NCBI RefSeq assembly: GCF_001612725.1
Contig: NZ_BDAZ01000041.1
Coordinates: 85,491 to 149,490 of the forward strand
Length of the DNA stretch: 64,000 bases
From: Nocardia anaemiae NBRC 100462
GTDB lineage: Bacteria; Actinomycetota; Actinomycetes; Mycobacteriales; Mycobacteriaceae
Reading direction: 5' to 3'
Of the stretch, positions 49,462 through 59,101 are shown in pieces. Each line of letters opens with the position of its first letter. Positions within the stretch are counted from its first letter, which is position 1. The notes below the pieces were generated by a model, which was given only the letters and a program-made list of their open reading frames with translations, made no database searches and had not been told where the DNA came from. The position numbers were made by a program, and so were the translations under genes.

Positions 49462-51225
49462 TTACATGCGTTCGGGGGCGGCGATGCCGAGCAGGCCGAG
49501 TCCGTGCGCCAGCGTCTGTGCGGTCGAATCGCACAGTGCGAGACGGTTTTTCCGGATCCGGTCGGGCGCGGTAAGGACCGGACAGGTCTCGTAGAAGGCG
49601 GTGAAGTCGCGCGCGAGGTCATAGAGGTAGCCACACAGTCGATGGGGCTCGAGGGTTGCGGCAACCTCGGTGACGACCGTGCCATAGGCGTCGAGTTCCA
49701 GTGCCAGGGCCCGTTCGGCGGGTTCGAGCCCGACGGTCGGATCGATCCGCACGTCGTGATCTTGGGCCTTGCGCAGGATGGACCGGATTCTGGCGTGCGC
49801 GTATTGCAGATAGACGCTGGTGTTGCCGTTCAATGCGACCATGCGGTCCAGATCGAAGGTGTAATCCTTGACCCGGGAGGTGGACAGGTCGGCGTATTTG
49901 ACCGCGCCGATTCCGGTCGGTTCGGCGATCGCATCGAGCTCGGCGGCGGGCAGCTCCGGATTCCGTTCGGCGACAACGGTTCTTGCCTTCATGATGGCCT
50001 CGTTCAGGAGCTCCATCAGTCTCACCGTGCCCCCCGCGCGGGTTTTGAACGGCCGCCCATCCGGGCCGAGCACCGTTCCGTAGCCGATGTGTTCGGCGTC
50101 GAGGTCCTCGGACAACCAACCGACCCGTCGCGCAGCTTCGAAGATCAGCCTGAAGTGCAGTGCCTGACGGGAATCGGTGACATACAGCAAACGTTCGGCA
50201 TGCAGGTTCCGCACACGGTACCGGATGGTCGCCAAATCCGTTGTGTCATAGCCATATCCGCCGTCGCGCTTGCGCACCATCAATGGGACCGGTCGCCCGT
50301 CAGGGCCATCGACCTCTTCGGAGAAAACGACCAGTGCGCCGTCGCTCTCGACGGCGATGCCCTTGTTGACCAGTTCGGCAATGGTGTCGGCCAGCATCGG
50401 ATTGTAGAACGACTCGCCGACATAATCGTCCGCCGTCAGCAGCACACCGAGCCGATCGTAGATTTCACCGAACGCCCGCTCCGATTCGGCGACGATCTCC
50501 CGCCACCGCCGCAAGGTAGCCTCGTCACCGGATTGCAGCGCCACCACCCGAGCCCTGGCCCGCTGCGCGAATGCCGGATCATCGTCGAATTCGGTCCGTG
50601 CCGCCTTGTACAGCGCGTCCAATGCCGAGACCGCCGAGGTGTCACCGCGCAGCTCATCGTGACGCCAGCGCACCGCGGAATGCTCATCCAGATATTGGAT
50701 CAGCATTCCGAACTGAGTCCCCCAGTCCCCCAAGTGATTCTGCCGAATCACCGCCGCCCCGAGAAAAGCCAGCACCCGTGCGATGCAGTCGCCGATGATC
50801 GTCGTGCGCAGATGCCCGACGTGCATCTCCTTGGCGATATTGGGTGCCGAATAGTCGACCACCGTGCGTCGACCGCGCTCGAAATCCGGTATGCCCAACC
50901 GGTCACCGGCCAGCCGGGTCGAGACCTGTTCCCACACAGCATGGTCCGACACCGTTATGTTGAGGAATCCCGGACCCGAAACCGTCACCGCGTCGAACAG
51001 ACCATCGTCGGGCCCCAATGCCGCGACCAATTCCGCAGCGAACTCGGTGGGCCGCACCCCCACCCGCTTCGCCACCGCGAGCGCCACATTCGACTGGAAA
51101 TCCGCGTGCTCGGAACGTCGCACCACCGGATCGGTCCCCACCAGCTCCGGACGAGTCCGACCGATCGCCGCGGCCACGGCCACGGCAACCCGATCGAGCA
51201 GCGGCAATACCCCGGAATCAGCCAC
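49462..51225 (-). CDS. argS: Arginyl-tRNA synthetase
   Basis: The 587-residue protein has the class I HIGH equivalent HVGHLRTT, an N-terminal Arg-S additional domain and a C-terminal helical anticodon region (ILRKAQDH ... LYDLARDFTAFYE). The KMSK loop is degenerate (GRPFKTRAG), which is known in this family. Length fits. Essential; charges tRNA-Arg. Confidence 0.95.
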   Translation of the reverse strand: MADSGVLPLLDRVAVAVAAAIGRTRPELVGTDPVVRRSEHADFQSNVALAVAKRVGVRPTEFAAELVAALGPDDGLFDAVTVSGPGFLNITVSDHAVWEQVSTRLAGDRLGIPDFERGRRTVVDYSAPNIAKEMHVGHLRTTIIGDCIARVLAFLGAAVIRQNHLGDWGTQFGMLIQYLDEHSAVRWRHDELRGDTSAVSALDALYKAARTEFDDDPAFAQRARARVVALQSGDEATLRRWREIVAESERAFGEIYDRLGVLLTADDYVGESFYNPMLADTIAELVNKGIAVESDGALVVFSEEVDGPDGRPVPLMVRKRDGGYGYDTTDLATIRYRVRNLHAERLLYVTDSRQALHFRLIFEAARRVGWLSEDLDAEHIGYGTVLGPDGRPFKTRAGGTVRLMELLNEAIMKARTVVAERNPELPAAELDAIAEPTGIGAVKYADLSTSRVKDYTFDLDRMVALNGNTSVYLQYAHARIRSILRKAQDHDVRIDPTVGLEPAERALALELDAYGTVVTEVAATLEPHRLCGYLYDLARDFTAFYETCPVLTAPDRIRKNRLALCDSTAQTLAHGLGLLGIAAPERM

Positions 51226-51390
51226 GCGCGGTCCCTTCTATTCCTGTGGAGCAGTGAGTATCGCAGCGCACCCGGTGCCGGGCCGAACCATTTTCCGCTG
51301 CCGACGGGGAGCCTGGGCAGGCAGCATTGCCGAAACCGCACTGGCCGGTAGCCTCGGGCGAGGGATTCGGTTGCGAAGAAAGGAACGGAT

Positions 51391-51927
51391 GTGAGCGCAT
51401 TCCGTGTGCGTTACGGACTGGCCGTGCTCGCGGCCGCCGGACTGCTGACCGGTTGTTCCGATAAGGCCGCGCCGGACGCCCATCCCGCCACCACCCCGGC
51501 GGCCAACTCATCGGCGAACTGCACGCCACTGACCGAAGAGCAGATCAGCCATGCCGCGCAGGCCGACACCCTCACCACCCACCACCGTCCCCCGGTCTGT
51601 GTCTGGCAGGCGCAACGCGGCGCCGACGAATCCGATCTCAGCTTCACCTACACCGACCGCGAATCCCTCCAGCAGACCTGGCAGCGGGCCGAGAACGACG
51701 GCTTCCAGACCGAACATCTGACGATCACCGAGCAGATCTTCGGCGCGACCGTCACCGCGACCGGCTTCTACATCCGCAATCCACACGATCCGGGTGACTG
51801 CGCGGTGGCCGCCGCGGACAACGGAACCATCATCTGGCGCGTCCAAAACCATTCCCACACAACGGCACCCGACCCGTGCGCCATCGCGCTCCAATTGGCG
51901 ACGCTGACCATCGATCTCGCGCCGTAA
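51391..51927 (+). CDS. DUF3558-family lipoprotein
   Basis: The 178-residue protein has a short signal peptide with lipobox LTGC (Cys about residue 22). The mature part includes CxPL, VCVWQA and DCAVAA positions typical of the Nocardia/mycobacterial DUF3558 lipoproteins. Function unknown. A hairpin terminator follows at 51941. Confidence 0.82.
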   Translation: MSAFRVRYGLAVLAAAGLLTGCSDKAAPDAHPATTPAANSSANCTPLTEEQISHAAQADTLTTHHRPPVCVWQAQRGADESDLSFTYTDRESLQQTWQRAENDGFQTEHLTITEQIFGATVTATGFYIRNPHDPGDCAVAAADNGTIIWRVQNHSHTTAPDPCAIALQLATLTIDLAP

Positions 51928-51940
51928 CCGGCGAATAGAT

Positions 51941-51969
51941 CACCCCGGACCTCGACGAGATCCGGGGTG
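51941..51969. terminator. Bidirectional hairpin terminator
   Basis: CACCCCGGA and TCCGGGGTG form a 9-bp stem with an 11-base loop between the lipoprotein gene (+) and the SPFH gene (-), which converge here. Confidence 0.65.
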
Positions 51970-51977
51970 TTCGCGGT

Positions 51978-52331
51978 CTACTGTGACGGCGGCTGCCAGG
52001 GCTGTCCCTGCGGCCCGTCCGGGTGGTAGGGCGGCTGATGCGGCGGAATCTGCTGTGGCGGGGTCTCCTGCCGTGGTGGCATGACGGCTTGATGCGGGGA
52101 GGGCTGAGTTCGGGTGACGGGGGTCGCCACCCCCTCCACCGAGGCGCGGGCATCGGCCTCCGCGGCGCGCACCGCCTGTTCGATGGCCGGATCGCGGGCC
52201 GTATCGAACCAGCCCTCGACATCGGAATCGTCCTCCGGCTTGCTCTCCACATCCTCGACGGGGGCGGGCTCGTAGCGGAATACGCCGTCCTCACCCTTGG
52301 TCGCGAAGTTCTGCGCGAAGCCCTCGAGCGC
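51978..52331 (-). pseudogene. C-terminal tail of the SPFH gene beyond an amber codon
   Basis: The 117 codons after the in-frame TAG at 52332-52334 continue in the same frame and match the conserved family end: ALEGFAQNF, GEDGVFRYEPAPVEDV, VEGWFDTARDPAI, then a Pro/Gln-rich tail. Mycobacterial Rv1488 has the equivalent VPSDFNAALQGF and GEDGVFRFEP. The tail is therefore the natural end of the protein, cut off by the stop. Internal ATG at 52250 could reinitiate but has no convincing RBS. Sequence error is the main alternative. Confidence 0.8.
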
Positions 52332-53225
52332 CTAGCCGAAATCGCTCGGCACCAGCCACACCTTGTTCGCGTCGCCGCGGGCGACCAGCGGCAGGGTCTG
52401 CATGTATTGGTAGGCAAGCAGTTCCGGCGTCGGCTTACCGGATTTGATTGCGGCGAAAACCTTTTCGATGGCCTTGGCCTGACCCTGCGCCTGCAGGTAG
52501 GCCGCGGCCCGTTCACCCTGGGCGCGCAAAATCCGGCTCTGCCGTTCACCTTCGGCCGCCAGGATCGAGGACTGCTTGGCGCCCTCGGCGGACAGGATCT
52601 GCGCCTGCTTGGCGCCTTCGGCCGTCTTGATCTGCGATTCGCGGGTGCCCTCCGCGGTGAGGATCATGGCGCGCTTCTCGCGGTCGGCCTTCATCTGCTT
52701 CTCCATCGACTCCTGGATCGATGGCGGCGGGTCGATGCTCTTGAGCTCGACCCGCGCGACGCGAAGACCCCACCGTCCGGTGGCCTCGTCGAGCACCCCG
52801 CGTAGCTGACCGTTGATCTGATCGCGGGAGGTCAGCGTTTGCTCCAGGGTCATACCACCGACGACATTGCGCAGGGTAGTGACGGTGAGCTGCTCGACTG
52901 CCGCGATGTAGTTGCTGATCTCGTAAACCGCCGCCTGCGGGCTCGTCACCTGGAAGTACACCACGGTATCGATATGCAGGGTCAGGTTGTCCTCGGTGAT
53001 CACCGGCTGCGGCGGGAAGGACACCACCCGCTCACGCAGGTCGACCTTCGCCCGGATCCGGTCGGCGAAGGGCACCAGGAACGTCAATTGACCCGAGACG
53101 GTGCGCGAATATCGGCCGAGTCGCTCGATGACGGCCGCCTCCGCCTGTGGCACCAGGGCGATCGATTTGAAGACCACCACCACGACCAACAGCACCAGCA
53201 CCGCGGCAACGATGAGCACAGCCAT
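52332..53225 (-). CDS. SPFH/stomatin-like membrane protein, truncated by amber codon
   Basis: The 297-residue product lacks the family C-terminus. An N-terminal helix (1-20) precedes the SPFH domain (YSRTVSGQLTFLVPFADRIRAKVDLRERVVSFPPQPVIT) and a coiled coil (about 165-260). Mycobacterial Rv1488 reads on through VPSDFNAALQGF, where here the frame reads VPSDFG then TAG. The NfeD gene abuts its start. If the TAG is real, the protein loses about 117 residues. See the finding. Confidence 0.85.
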   Translation of the reverse strand: MAVLIVAAVLVLLVVVVVFKSIALVPQAEAAVIERLGRYSRTVSGQLTFLVPFADRIRAKVDLRERVVSFPPQPVITEDNLTLHIDTVVYFQVTSPQAAVYEISNYIAAVEQLTVTTLRNVVGGMTLEQTLTSRDQINGQLRGVLDEATGRWGLRVARVELKSIDPPPSIQESMEKQMKADREKRAMILTAEGTRESQIKTAEGAKQAQILSAEGAKQSSILAAEGERQSRILRAQGERAAAYLQAQGQAKAIEKVFAAIKSGKPTPELLAYQYMQTLPLVARGDANKVWLVPSDFG

Positions 53226-53657
53226 TTACGGCTCCTTCCAGACGACGGCGGTCGCGCCGTCGATCTTCATGACGTACACCGTGGTTCCCTTCGGATACTC
53301 GACCGTCGAATCGAACGGCCGCGCGGTCCACTCTTCGCCACCGATTTTGACCAGGCCGCTGTGCGCGCCGACCGATTCCAGCACCAGCGCCTGCTTACCC
53401 GGCAGCGCGTCGACATTCGTAGGGATCGGCGGCGGAGTTCCGAAGCGGCGCCGCATAACTGGCCGCACCCCGAGCAGCAGCACCAGCGCCAGCACCGCGA
53501 AGACCACGGCGTCGGCGACCAGCCCGGTACCCGCCACGGCGCTGACGCCCGCGGTCCCGAGCGCGGCGACACCCAACATCAGCAGCGTGAGGTCCCCGGT
53601 GAGCATCTCCGCCGCCGCGAGCAGCAGGCCCGCGACCAGCCAAACGATTGCGGCCAC
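53226..53657 (-). CDS. NfeD-family membrane protein
   Basis: The 143-residue protein starts at GTG 53657. Three helices lie within about 1-70 (VWLVAGLLLAAAEM; LLMLGVAALGTAGVSA; VVFAVLALVLLLGV), followed by a C-terminal OB-fold (about 83-143: ALPGKQALVLESVGAHSGLVKIGG). It is the usual partner of SPFH proteins (Rv1487 equivalent); the SPFH start codon follows directly. Confidence 0.88.
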   Translation of the reverse strand: MAAIVWLVAGLLLAAAEMLTGDLTLLMLGVAALGTAGVSAVAGTGLVADAVVFAVLALVLLLGVRPVMRRRFGTPPPIPTNVDALPGKQALVLESVGAHSGLVKIGGEEWTARPFDSTVEYPKGTTVYVMKIDGATAVVWKEP

Positions 53658-53668
53658 AGACCCACTGT

Positions 53669-53684
53669 AGTGGTCCGAACCACT
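53669..53684. promoter_or_regulatory. Inverted repeat upstream of NfeD
   Basis: AGTGGT and ACCACT flank CCGA, forming a 16-bp inverted repeat 11 bases upstream of the NfeD GTG. It may be an operator or leader hairpin. Confidence 0.35.
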
Positions 53685-53877
53685 TCTGTGGCGCGACAAA
53701 CCCAAGATCAGTTGCCACGTGACCTGCAAGCGTTATGTCGCGAACGTCGACAGCGATGACGAAGCCGCCGTTCGACAGCAGGCCGCGGCACAATACGCAC
53801 TGTTCGCCAGCAGTCTGTGACCGGCACACCAACTCGCTTGCGCCGCAACCCGAACCGGTGGTGCTAGTTTCGGGCGG

Positions 53878-54705
53878 GTGAGCGGGCGTGACATGTATGG
53901 CGGCGATATCTTCTCCGGACGTTCGCGATCGAAGAAGCCGACCGTGCCGACGATCGTGGCCGAACGCGACCTCGTGGTAGAGGATGCGGCGACCGGATTC
54001 TGCGGTGCCGTGGTCGGATTCGACCGCAGCTACGACGGCGAATTCGTCAAGTTGGAGGATGCGCGAGGTGCGGTGCGGTTGTTCGCATTGCGTGAGGCGG
54101 CGTTCCTGATCGACGGTGCGCCCGTCACACTGATCCGGCCCAAGGCCGCGGCACCGAAGAAGCCGACCAGGTCGGCATCGGGCTCGACTCGGGTGGACGG
54201 GCTGCGCGCGCAGGTCGCCAAGACGAGCCGGATCTGGGTGGAGGGGGTACACGATGCCGCGCTGGTGGAGCGGGTCTGGGGACACGATCTGCGGGTCGAG
54301 GGCGTGGTCGTCGAACATCTCGAGGGTTTGGACAATCTGGCCGAGCGGCTGACCGAATTCGCACCGGGACCGGGACGGCGGGTCGGTGTGCTGGTCGACC
54401 ATCTTGTCACCGGTTCCAAGGAAACCCAGCTGACCACAGGTCTCGGTAAGTATGTGCTGGTCACCGGGCATCCCTACATCGATGTGTGGCAGGCCGTGCG
54501 CCCGGCGGCGGTCGGCATCGCGGCATGGCCGGAGGTGCCGCGCGGTGAGGACTGGAAGTCCGGCATCTGCCGTCGGCTCGGCTGGGGCACGCCGCAGGAG
54601 GGCTGGCGGCGGGTCTACAACGCGGTCGAATCCTTCCGCGATCTGGAATCCCCCCTGATCGGCGCGGTGGAGCGACTCATCGACTTCGTCACCGAACCGG
54701 AGTGA
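53878..54705 (+). CDS. DUF3097-family protein
   Basis: The 275-residue protein starts at GTG 53878. It has a small N-terminal beta domain and a central VEGVHDAALVERVWGHDLRVEGV toprim-like segment, with VLVDHLVTGSKE and GHPYIDVWQAVRP. It is a conserved actinobacterial protein of unknown function; the toprim-like acidic residues hint at nucleic acid or nucleotide binding. Confidence 0.85.
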   Translation: MSGRDMYGGDIFSGRSRSKKPTVPTIVAERDLVVEDAATGFCGAVVGFDRSYDGEFVKLEDARGAVRLFALREAAFLIDGAPVTLIRPKAAAPKKPTRSASGSTRVDGLRAQVAKTSRIWVEGVHDAALVERVWGHDLRVEGVVVEHLEGLDNLAERLTEFAPGPGRRVGVLVDHLVTGSKETQLTTGLGKYVLVTGHPYIDVWQAVRPAAVGIAAWPEVPRGEDWKSGICRRLGWGTPQEGWRRVYNAVESFRDLESPLIGAVERLIDFVTEPE

Positions 54706-54892
54706 CCATGGTTATCCGGTCCAATCGCTGAAATCATGTCCCACTGCGCGGAATTCGGTCCGCGCAGGCACCGCGGCGACGCACCGCTGTTCCGGTACCC
54801 GCGGTACCGGGCGGCGGATAGATGCGCGCAGCTCACCGGGGTATCCGGCATGGACGCCCCCGAGCCGCAACCCTCCTTTATGCTCGATAATT

Positions 54893-55711
54893 ATGTGCTC
54901 TCCTAGTGCCACGCTGACGGTGTGGGCCGGCTCCTGGCTGGCCGGTTGTAGCGCGCCCGACGACATCCTGGAGGCGCTGTACGCCTGGGCGCCGCGGCAC
55001 ACCATCGCCGCGGGCGATCCGCTGACCGGCGGTCGCGACGACCTGCCGTGGTCCTCGCGCGACAATCTGTCCGGCACCGGAGTCATGGCACTGCTCAAGG
55101 TAATTCGCGAGGCGATGGCCAAGCCGGGCGCGCAGCTGCGCCTGGTGCTGCCGGTCCCCGGCGATGTGCGCGGACTGCCCACCGGAACGGCCTTCGCGGC
55201 GGATGCGATCGAGGCGGGCGAGGGACTGCTCTTCGGTGTGCCGGGCGAGGAGGGCACCGGCCTGATCCCGCAGTGGGCCGATGACGACACCCTGCAGTGG
55301 ACCGTCTACAGCACCCTGATTCCGGCCATGCCCGGCCCGGATATGTCGCTCGGCGAGGCCGAATACACCATGCGCGAAGCAGTGCGTGACGCCGCCGACG
55401 CCCTGATGCGCCTGCACACCACCGCCGCGGGCGCGGCCATCGACTCCGACCCCCGCGAACTCATCGAGGCTGAGCTCGCCGACTACTCCCGCCACGACTA
55501 CCCGGATTCGATTCCGTTGCGCGCCAGGCGAATACTCGACAGCGCCGACCATGTCGCCGCCATCCTCACTGTCGCCCAACGCGAACCGGCCTCCTCCCCC
55601 ACCTCCGCCACCGCGATCGGCGCGCAGGAGGACCTGCTGCGCCCGCTATGGGATGCGATCCGCGCGGCGCGGTTGGTGGCGGTACACGCCGCCGCTCGCG
55701 GCAATTCCTGA
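54893..55711 (+). CDS. Conserved hypothetical, probable Rv1486c counterpart
   Basis: The 272-residue soluble protein has a Cys-containing N-terminus and PVPGDVRGLPTGTAFAADAI, GEGLLFGVPGEEG and SLGEAEYTMREAVRDAADALM segments. No known domain is evident. Opposite orientation to ferrochelatase and adjacency to NfeD match the position of Rv1486c; that identity is inference from synteny. Confidence 0.7.
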   Translation: MCSPSATLTVWAGSWLAGCSAPDDILEALYAWAPRHTIAAGDPLTGGRDDLPWSSRDNLSGTGVMALLKVIREAMAKPGAQLRLVLPVPGDVRGLPTGTAFAADAIEAGEGLLFGVPGEEGTGLIPQWADDDTLQWTVYSTLIPAMPGPDMSLGEAEYTMREAVRDAADALMRLHTTAAGAAIDSDPRELIEAELADYSRHDYPDSIPLRARRILDSADHVAAILTVAQREPASSPTSATAIGAQEDLLRPLWDAIRAARLVAVHAAARGNS

Positions 55712-55811
55712 AGCACCCGCATTCGACGACCACCCGTCCACGAAGGCGCGAGAACACCGGCATTCTCTGGTTGAATAGGCCGACCGATCGCCTAATCATC
55801 CGGGAGGCGGC

Positions 55812-56582
55812 TTGTTCCGCATACCTCGCATTGTCGCGGCTGTGGCTGCCGCACTCCTCTTCGGTCTCGGCGCGCCCGCCGTTCCCGCCACGGCGATCGT
55901 GGGCGGAAATGCCATGGAGGCGAGCGGCTACCCGTGGCTCGCCGCCGTCGGCAGCCCGTTCTACCTCCCCCGGCCATCCGGGCAATTCTGCGGCGGCGCG
56001 CTCATCGCGCCCGATCGGGTGGTGACAGCGGCGCACTGCGTCGAGTTGGCTCGGCTGCTGCCGCAGGCGATCACCGTTACCTTCGACCGCACCGACCTGC
56101 GCTCGCACGACGGAATCACCCTGGGGGTCAAGGAGATTCGCGTCCACCCAGACTTCCGGGAAACCGAGTTCGATGGCGAGACCGTACACCACAATGATGT
56201 CGCGATCCTCGTCCTCGACGAGCCGAGACCAGGGCCGTACCTGGAAATCGCCGCGCCACAACAGGATCCGCGCGCATACGGCGATACCGGCACCATCGTC
56301 GGCTGGGGCGCGACCTCTGAGACCGACATCTCGAATACGCTCCTGCGATCCGCAGCCGTCCCGATCGTCCCCAACGCCACATGCGCCGCCGCCTATGGCT
56401 CCGCCTTCGACCCGGCCGATATGTTCTGCGCCGGATCCCCCGACGCCGATACCGCCGAATACGACAGCGGCGATCCACTTCTCGCCGGGGGCCGACTGGT
56501 CGGCATCACCTCCTGGGGCAAGGGCAGCGCCCGCCCGGGGTTCCCAGGAGTCTACGCCTACCTCACCACCGTGAGTTTCTGA
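55812..56582 (+). CDS. Secreted trypsin-like serine protease
   Basis: The 256-residue protein starts at TTG 55812 with GGGAGG upstream. A signal peptide (LFRIPRIVAAVAAALLFGLGAPA) ends before IVGGNAMEA, the classical zymogen activation end. The triad is TAAHCV (His), HNDVAIL (Asp) and YDSGDPL (Ser). The Ser loop reads DSGDP instead of GDSGGP, so the Ser is preserved but the S1 rim differs. Confidence 0.85.
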   Translation: MFRIPRIVAAVAAALLFGLGAPAVPATAIVGGNAMEASGYPWLAAVGSPFYLPRPSGQFCGGALIAPDRVVTAAHCVELARLLPQAITVTFDRTDLRSHDGITLGVKEIRVHPDFRETEFDGETVHHNDVAILVLDEPRPGPYLEIAAPQQDPRAYGDTGTIVGWGATSETDISNTLLRSAAVPIVPNATCAAAYGSAFDPADMFCAGSPDADTAEYDSGDPLLAGGRLVGITSWGKGSARPGFPGVYAYLTTVSF

Positions 56583-56616
56583 CCAAACAGGGCGGACCAG
56601 TCGGTATACTCACCGC

Positions 56617-59079
56617 ATGGCGGATGACCAGTCCTCCATCGAATCCCCCGAGGCGCCCGTTCTCGTGGTGCAGACGAGGGAACGCGTCTATCGGCTACGC
56701 GCTGGGACGGTGTACAACGTCGGTCGCGATCCGGCATCCGACGTCATCGTCACCGATCCGCGCGCATCGTCGATGCACGCCGTGCTGGAGCGGGGCGCGG
56801 ACGGTTGGGAAATCGAGGACGCGGGCAGTCTCAACGGCACCTTTTTCGACGGTCACCGCGTCGCGCGGATGGTGATCGACCATGACGAGACGTTCCAGCT
56901 CGGTCACGCCGTGGACGGCGAGGAGTTGGTCTGTTCCCTAGAGGGGCAAGAAGGACAATCCGGCCACGCGGCCGATGACGGTATCGGGGAAGACACAATG
57001 GTCGTCTCCGATCCCGGATACAACCTCGAGGACGAAGAAACGATCACGAAGTTCCACGCGGGTCGGCCCCGGCGGGTTTCGCGATCGGCACCTTCGGCGG
57101 GCACCGCCCGCGCGGTCGTCCGGATCACATCGCCCACGCTTCGGATAGGTCGCGCGGCCGACAACGACATTGTCGCGCACGACCTCATGATCTCCCGCCA
57201 TCACGCCGAGCTGCGCATGGTCGGTGACGGCAAGTACCGGATCGTCGACCTCGACAGCCACAACGGAACCTACGTCAACGGCCACCGGATCGAATCCGCG
57301 GACCTGTCCGAATCCGATTTGATCGGCATGGGACACACCACGTTCCGGCTGGTCGGCGATGAGCTGCGCGAGTTCGTCGACACCGGTGACGTATCGGTCT
57401 CGGTGCAGGGCCTCACCGTGCGGACCCCTGAGGGCAAGGTGCTCCTCGACGGGGTGAGCTTCCCCATCCCACAGCGCTCACTCGTCGGCGTCATCGGGCC
57501 GAGCGGAGCGGGCAAGTCGACATTGCTCGGCGCTGTCACCGGGTTGCGACCGGCAACGGAGGGCACGGTCCGCTACGACGGACGCGATCTGTACACCGAT
57601 TACGACGAGCTGCGGCACCGCATCGGCCTGGTCCCGCAGGAGGACATCCTGCACAACCAGCTGCCGACCCGGCGCGCGCTGCGCTACGCGGCCGAACTTC
57701 GCTTCCCCGGTGACACGCGCAGCGAGGAGCGCGAGCAGCGGGTCGACGAGGTCCTCGACGAGCTCGGTTTGGCGCGGCACGCCGATACCCGCATCGATCG
57801 GCTCTCGGGTGGGCAGCGCAAACGGGTGAGCGTCGCACTGGAGCTGCTGACCAAACCATCGCTTTTGTTCCTCGACGAACCGACCTCCGGCCTCGACCCG
57901 GGCTTGGACAAGACGGTCATGGAAATGCTGTCCGAACTGGCGCACGACGGGCGGACGGTCATCGTGGTCACGCATAGCGTGGCGAATCTGGATTCCTGCG
58001 ACCGTCTGCTGGTCCTGGTGCCCGGGGGTCGGCTGGCCTATTACGGGCCGCCCGGGGAGGGGCTGCGGCAGTTCGCACAGCGCAGTTGGGCCGAGGTGTT
58101 CCAGGGATTCGACCGCGAGGAAGAGCGCGACTGGGCCGGTGAGTTCCGGAATTCGCCACGCTTCGAGAACTATGTGGCGGTCGGGCTGACCGATGACGTC
58201 GGTCCCGCGCAAGTGCACCGACCGGCGCCGCCGCCCGCGCCGCAGTCCAAGCTCAGCCAGCTCAGCACCCTGTGTCGGCGATATCTGGCGGTGATCGCCT
58301 CGGACCGAAGCTATTTGGCGCTGCTCGGCCTGATGCCCTTGATTCTCGGTGGCTTGATCGCCGCAATTCCGGCGGGCGAGGGATTCGCCGGGACGCCGGG
58401 ATCCAACGTCGATGCCCCGACCAAGCTCATGGTTTTGGCGTTCGCGGCATGTTTCGTCGGCACGGGCAATTCGATTCGCGAGATCGTCAAGGAGCAGACG
58501 ATCTATCGCAGAGAACGCGCGGCAGGCCTGTCACCAGGGGTCTATCTGATGTCGAAACTGCTGGTCCTGGGTGTGATCACCGTGCTGCAGGCGGTGGTGC
58601 TCGTGCTGATCGGCACCATTGGGGTGGCGATGCCGCCCAAGGGGCTCTTCACCTCGGTCGAGCTGGAGTTGATCCTGGCGATGGCGCTGCTCGGCATCGC
58701 ATCGCTGGCATTGGGCTTGCTGGTTTCGGTGTCGGTGAACACTTCGGAGAAGACACTGCCGCTGCTGATCGTGCTGTCGATGGCGCAACTGGTGCTCACC
58801 GGCGGGCTGGTGCGGCTGCCCGGCACACTCGGACTGGAGCAGTTGGCCTACATCTCGCCGTCGCGCTGGGGGTTCGGCGCGGGAGCCGCCACCCTCGACC
58901 TCGACACGCTCTCACCGCATACGGGTGCGGCCGACCCGCTGTGGAAACACACCATCGGCACGTGGCTGCTCGACATGGGATTCGTCGCCGGGCTCGGGGC
59001 CGTCTTCCTCGCGCTGGCCTGGTACCGCCTGTATCAGCTGCGTCCACGGCGCCGCGGCGCCCGCAAGGCGAGAATTTGA
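56617..59079 (+). CDS. FHA-FHA-ABC transporter (Rv1747-like)
   Basis: The 820-residue protein joins two FHA domains (about 20-105 and 165-255; VGRDPASDVIV, RIGRAADNDIV) to an ABC ATPase (Walker A GPSGAGKST, signature LSGGQRKRV, Walker B LLFLDEPTSGLDP) and an ABC-2 permease of six helices (about 560-810). This is the architecture of Rv1747, an exporter whose FHA domains are phosphorylation-controlled by PknF and which affects lipid or PIM export. A kinase is about 35 kb away. Confidence 0.92.
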   Translation: MADDQSSIESPEAPVLVVQTRERVYRLRAGTVYNVGRDPASDVIVTDPRASSMHAVLERGADGWEIEDAGSLNGTFFDGHRVARMVIDHDETFQLGHAVDGEELVCSLEGQEGQSGHAADDGIGEDTMVVSDPGYNLEDEETITKFHAGRPRRVSRSAPSAGTARAVVRITSPTLRIGRAADNDIVAHDLMISRHHAELRMVGDGKYRIVDLDSHNGTYVNGHRIESADLSESDLIGMGHTTFRLVGDELREFVDTGDVSVSVQGLTVRTPEGKVLLDGVSFPIPQRSLVGVIGPSGAGKSTLLGAVTGLRPATEGTVRYDGRDLYTDYDELRHRIGLVPQEDILHNQLPTRRALRYAAELRFPGDTRSEEREQRVDEVLDELGLARHADTRIDRLSGGQRKRVSVALELLTKPSLLFLDEPTSGLDPGLDKTVMEMLSELAHDGRTVIVVTHSVANLDSCDRLLVLVPGGRLAYYGPPGEGLRQFAQRSWAEVFQGFDREEERDWAGEFRNSPRFENYVAVGLTDDVGPAQVHRPAPPPAPQSKLSQLSTLCRRYLAVIASDRSYLALLGLMPLILGGLIAAIPAGEGFAGTPGSNVDAPTKLMVLAFAACFVGTGNSIREIVKEQTIYRRERAAGLSPGVYLMSKLLVLGVITVLQAVVLVLIGTIGVAMPPKGLFTSVELELILAMALLGIASLALGLLVSVSVNTSEKTLPLLIVLSMAQLVLTGGLVRLPGTLGLEQLAYISPSRWGFGAGAATLDLDTLSPHTGAADPLWKHTIGTWLLDMGFVAGLGAVFLALAWYRLYQLRPRRRGARKARI

Positions 59080-59101
59080 CGACGGACTTCCACGTCGAAA
59101 A

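Noticed and set aside
49462..51225. Missing canonical KMSK in ArgS
   Set aside because: Degenerate KMSK is a known feature of many arginyl-tRNA synthetases, so it is not evidence of inactivation.
53719..53820. 33-codon frame (GTG start) between NfeD and DUF3097
   Set aside because: No Shine-Dalgarno and no recognisable motif; possibly a small gene but unsupported.
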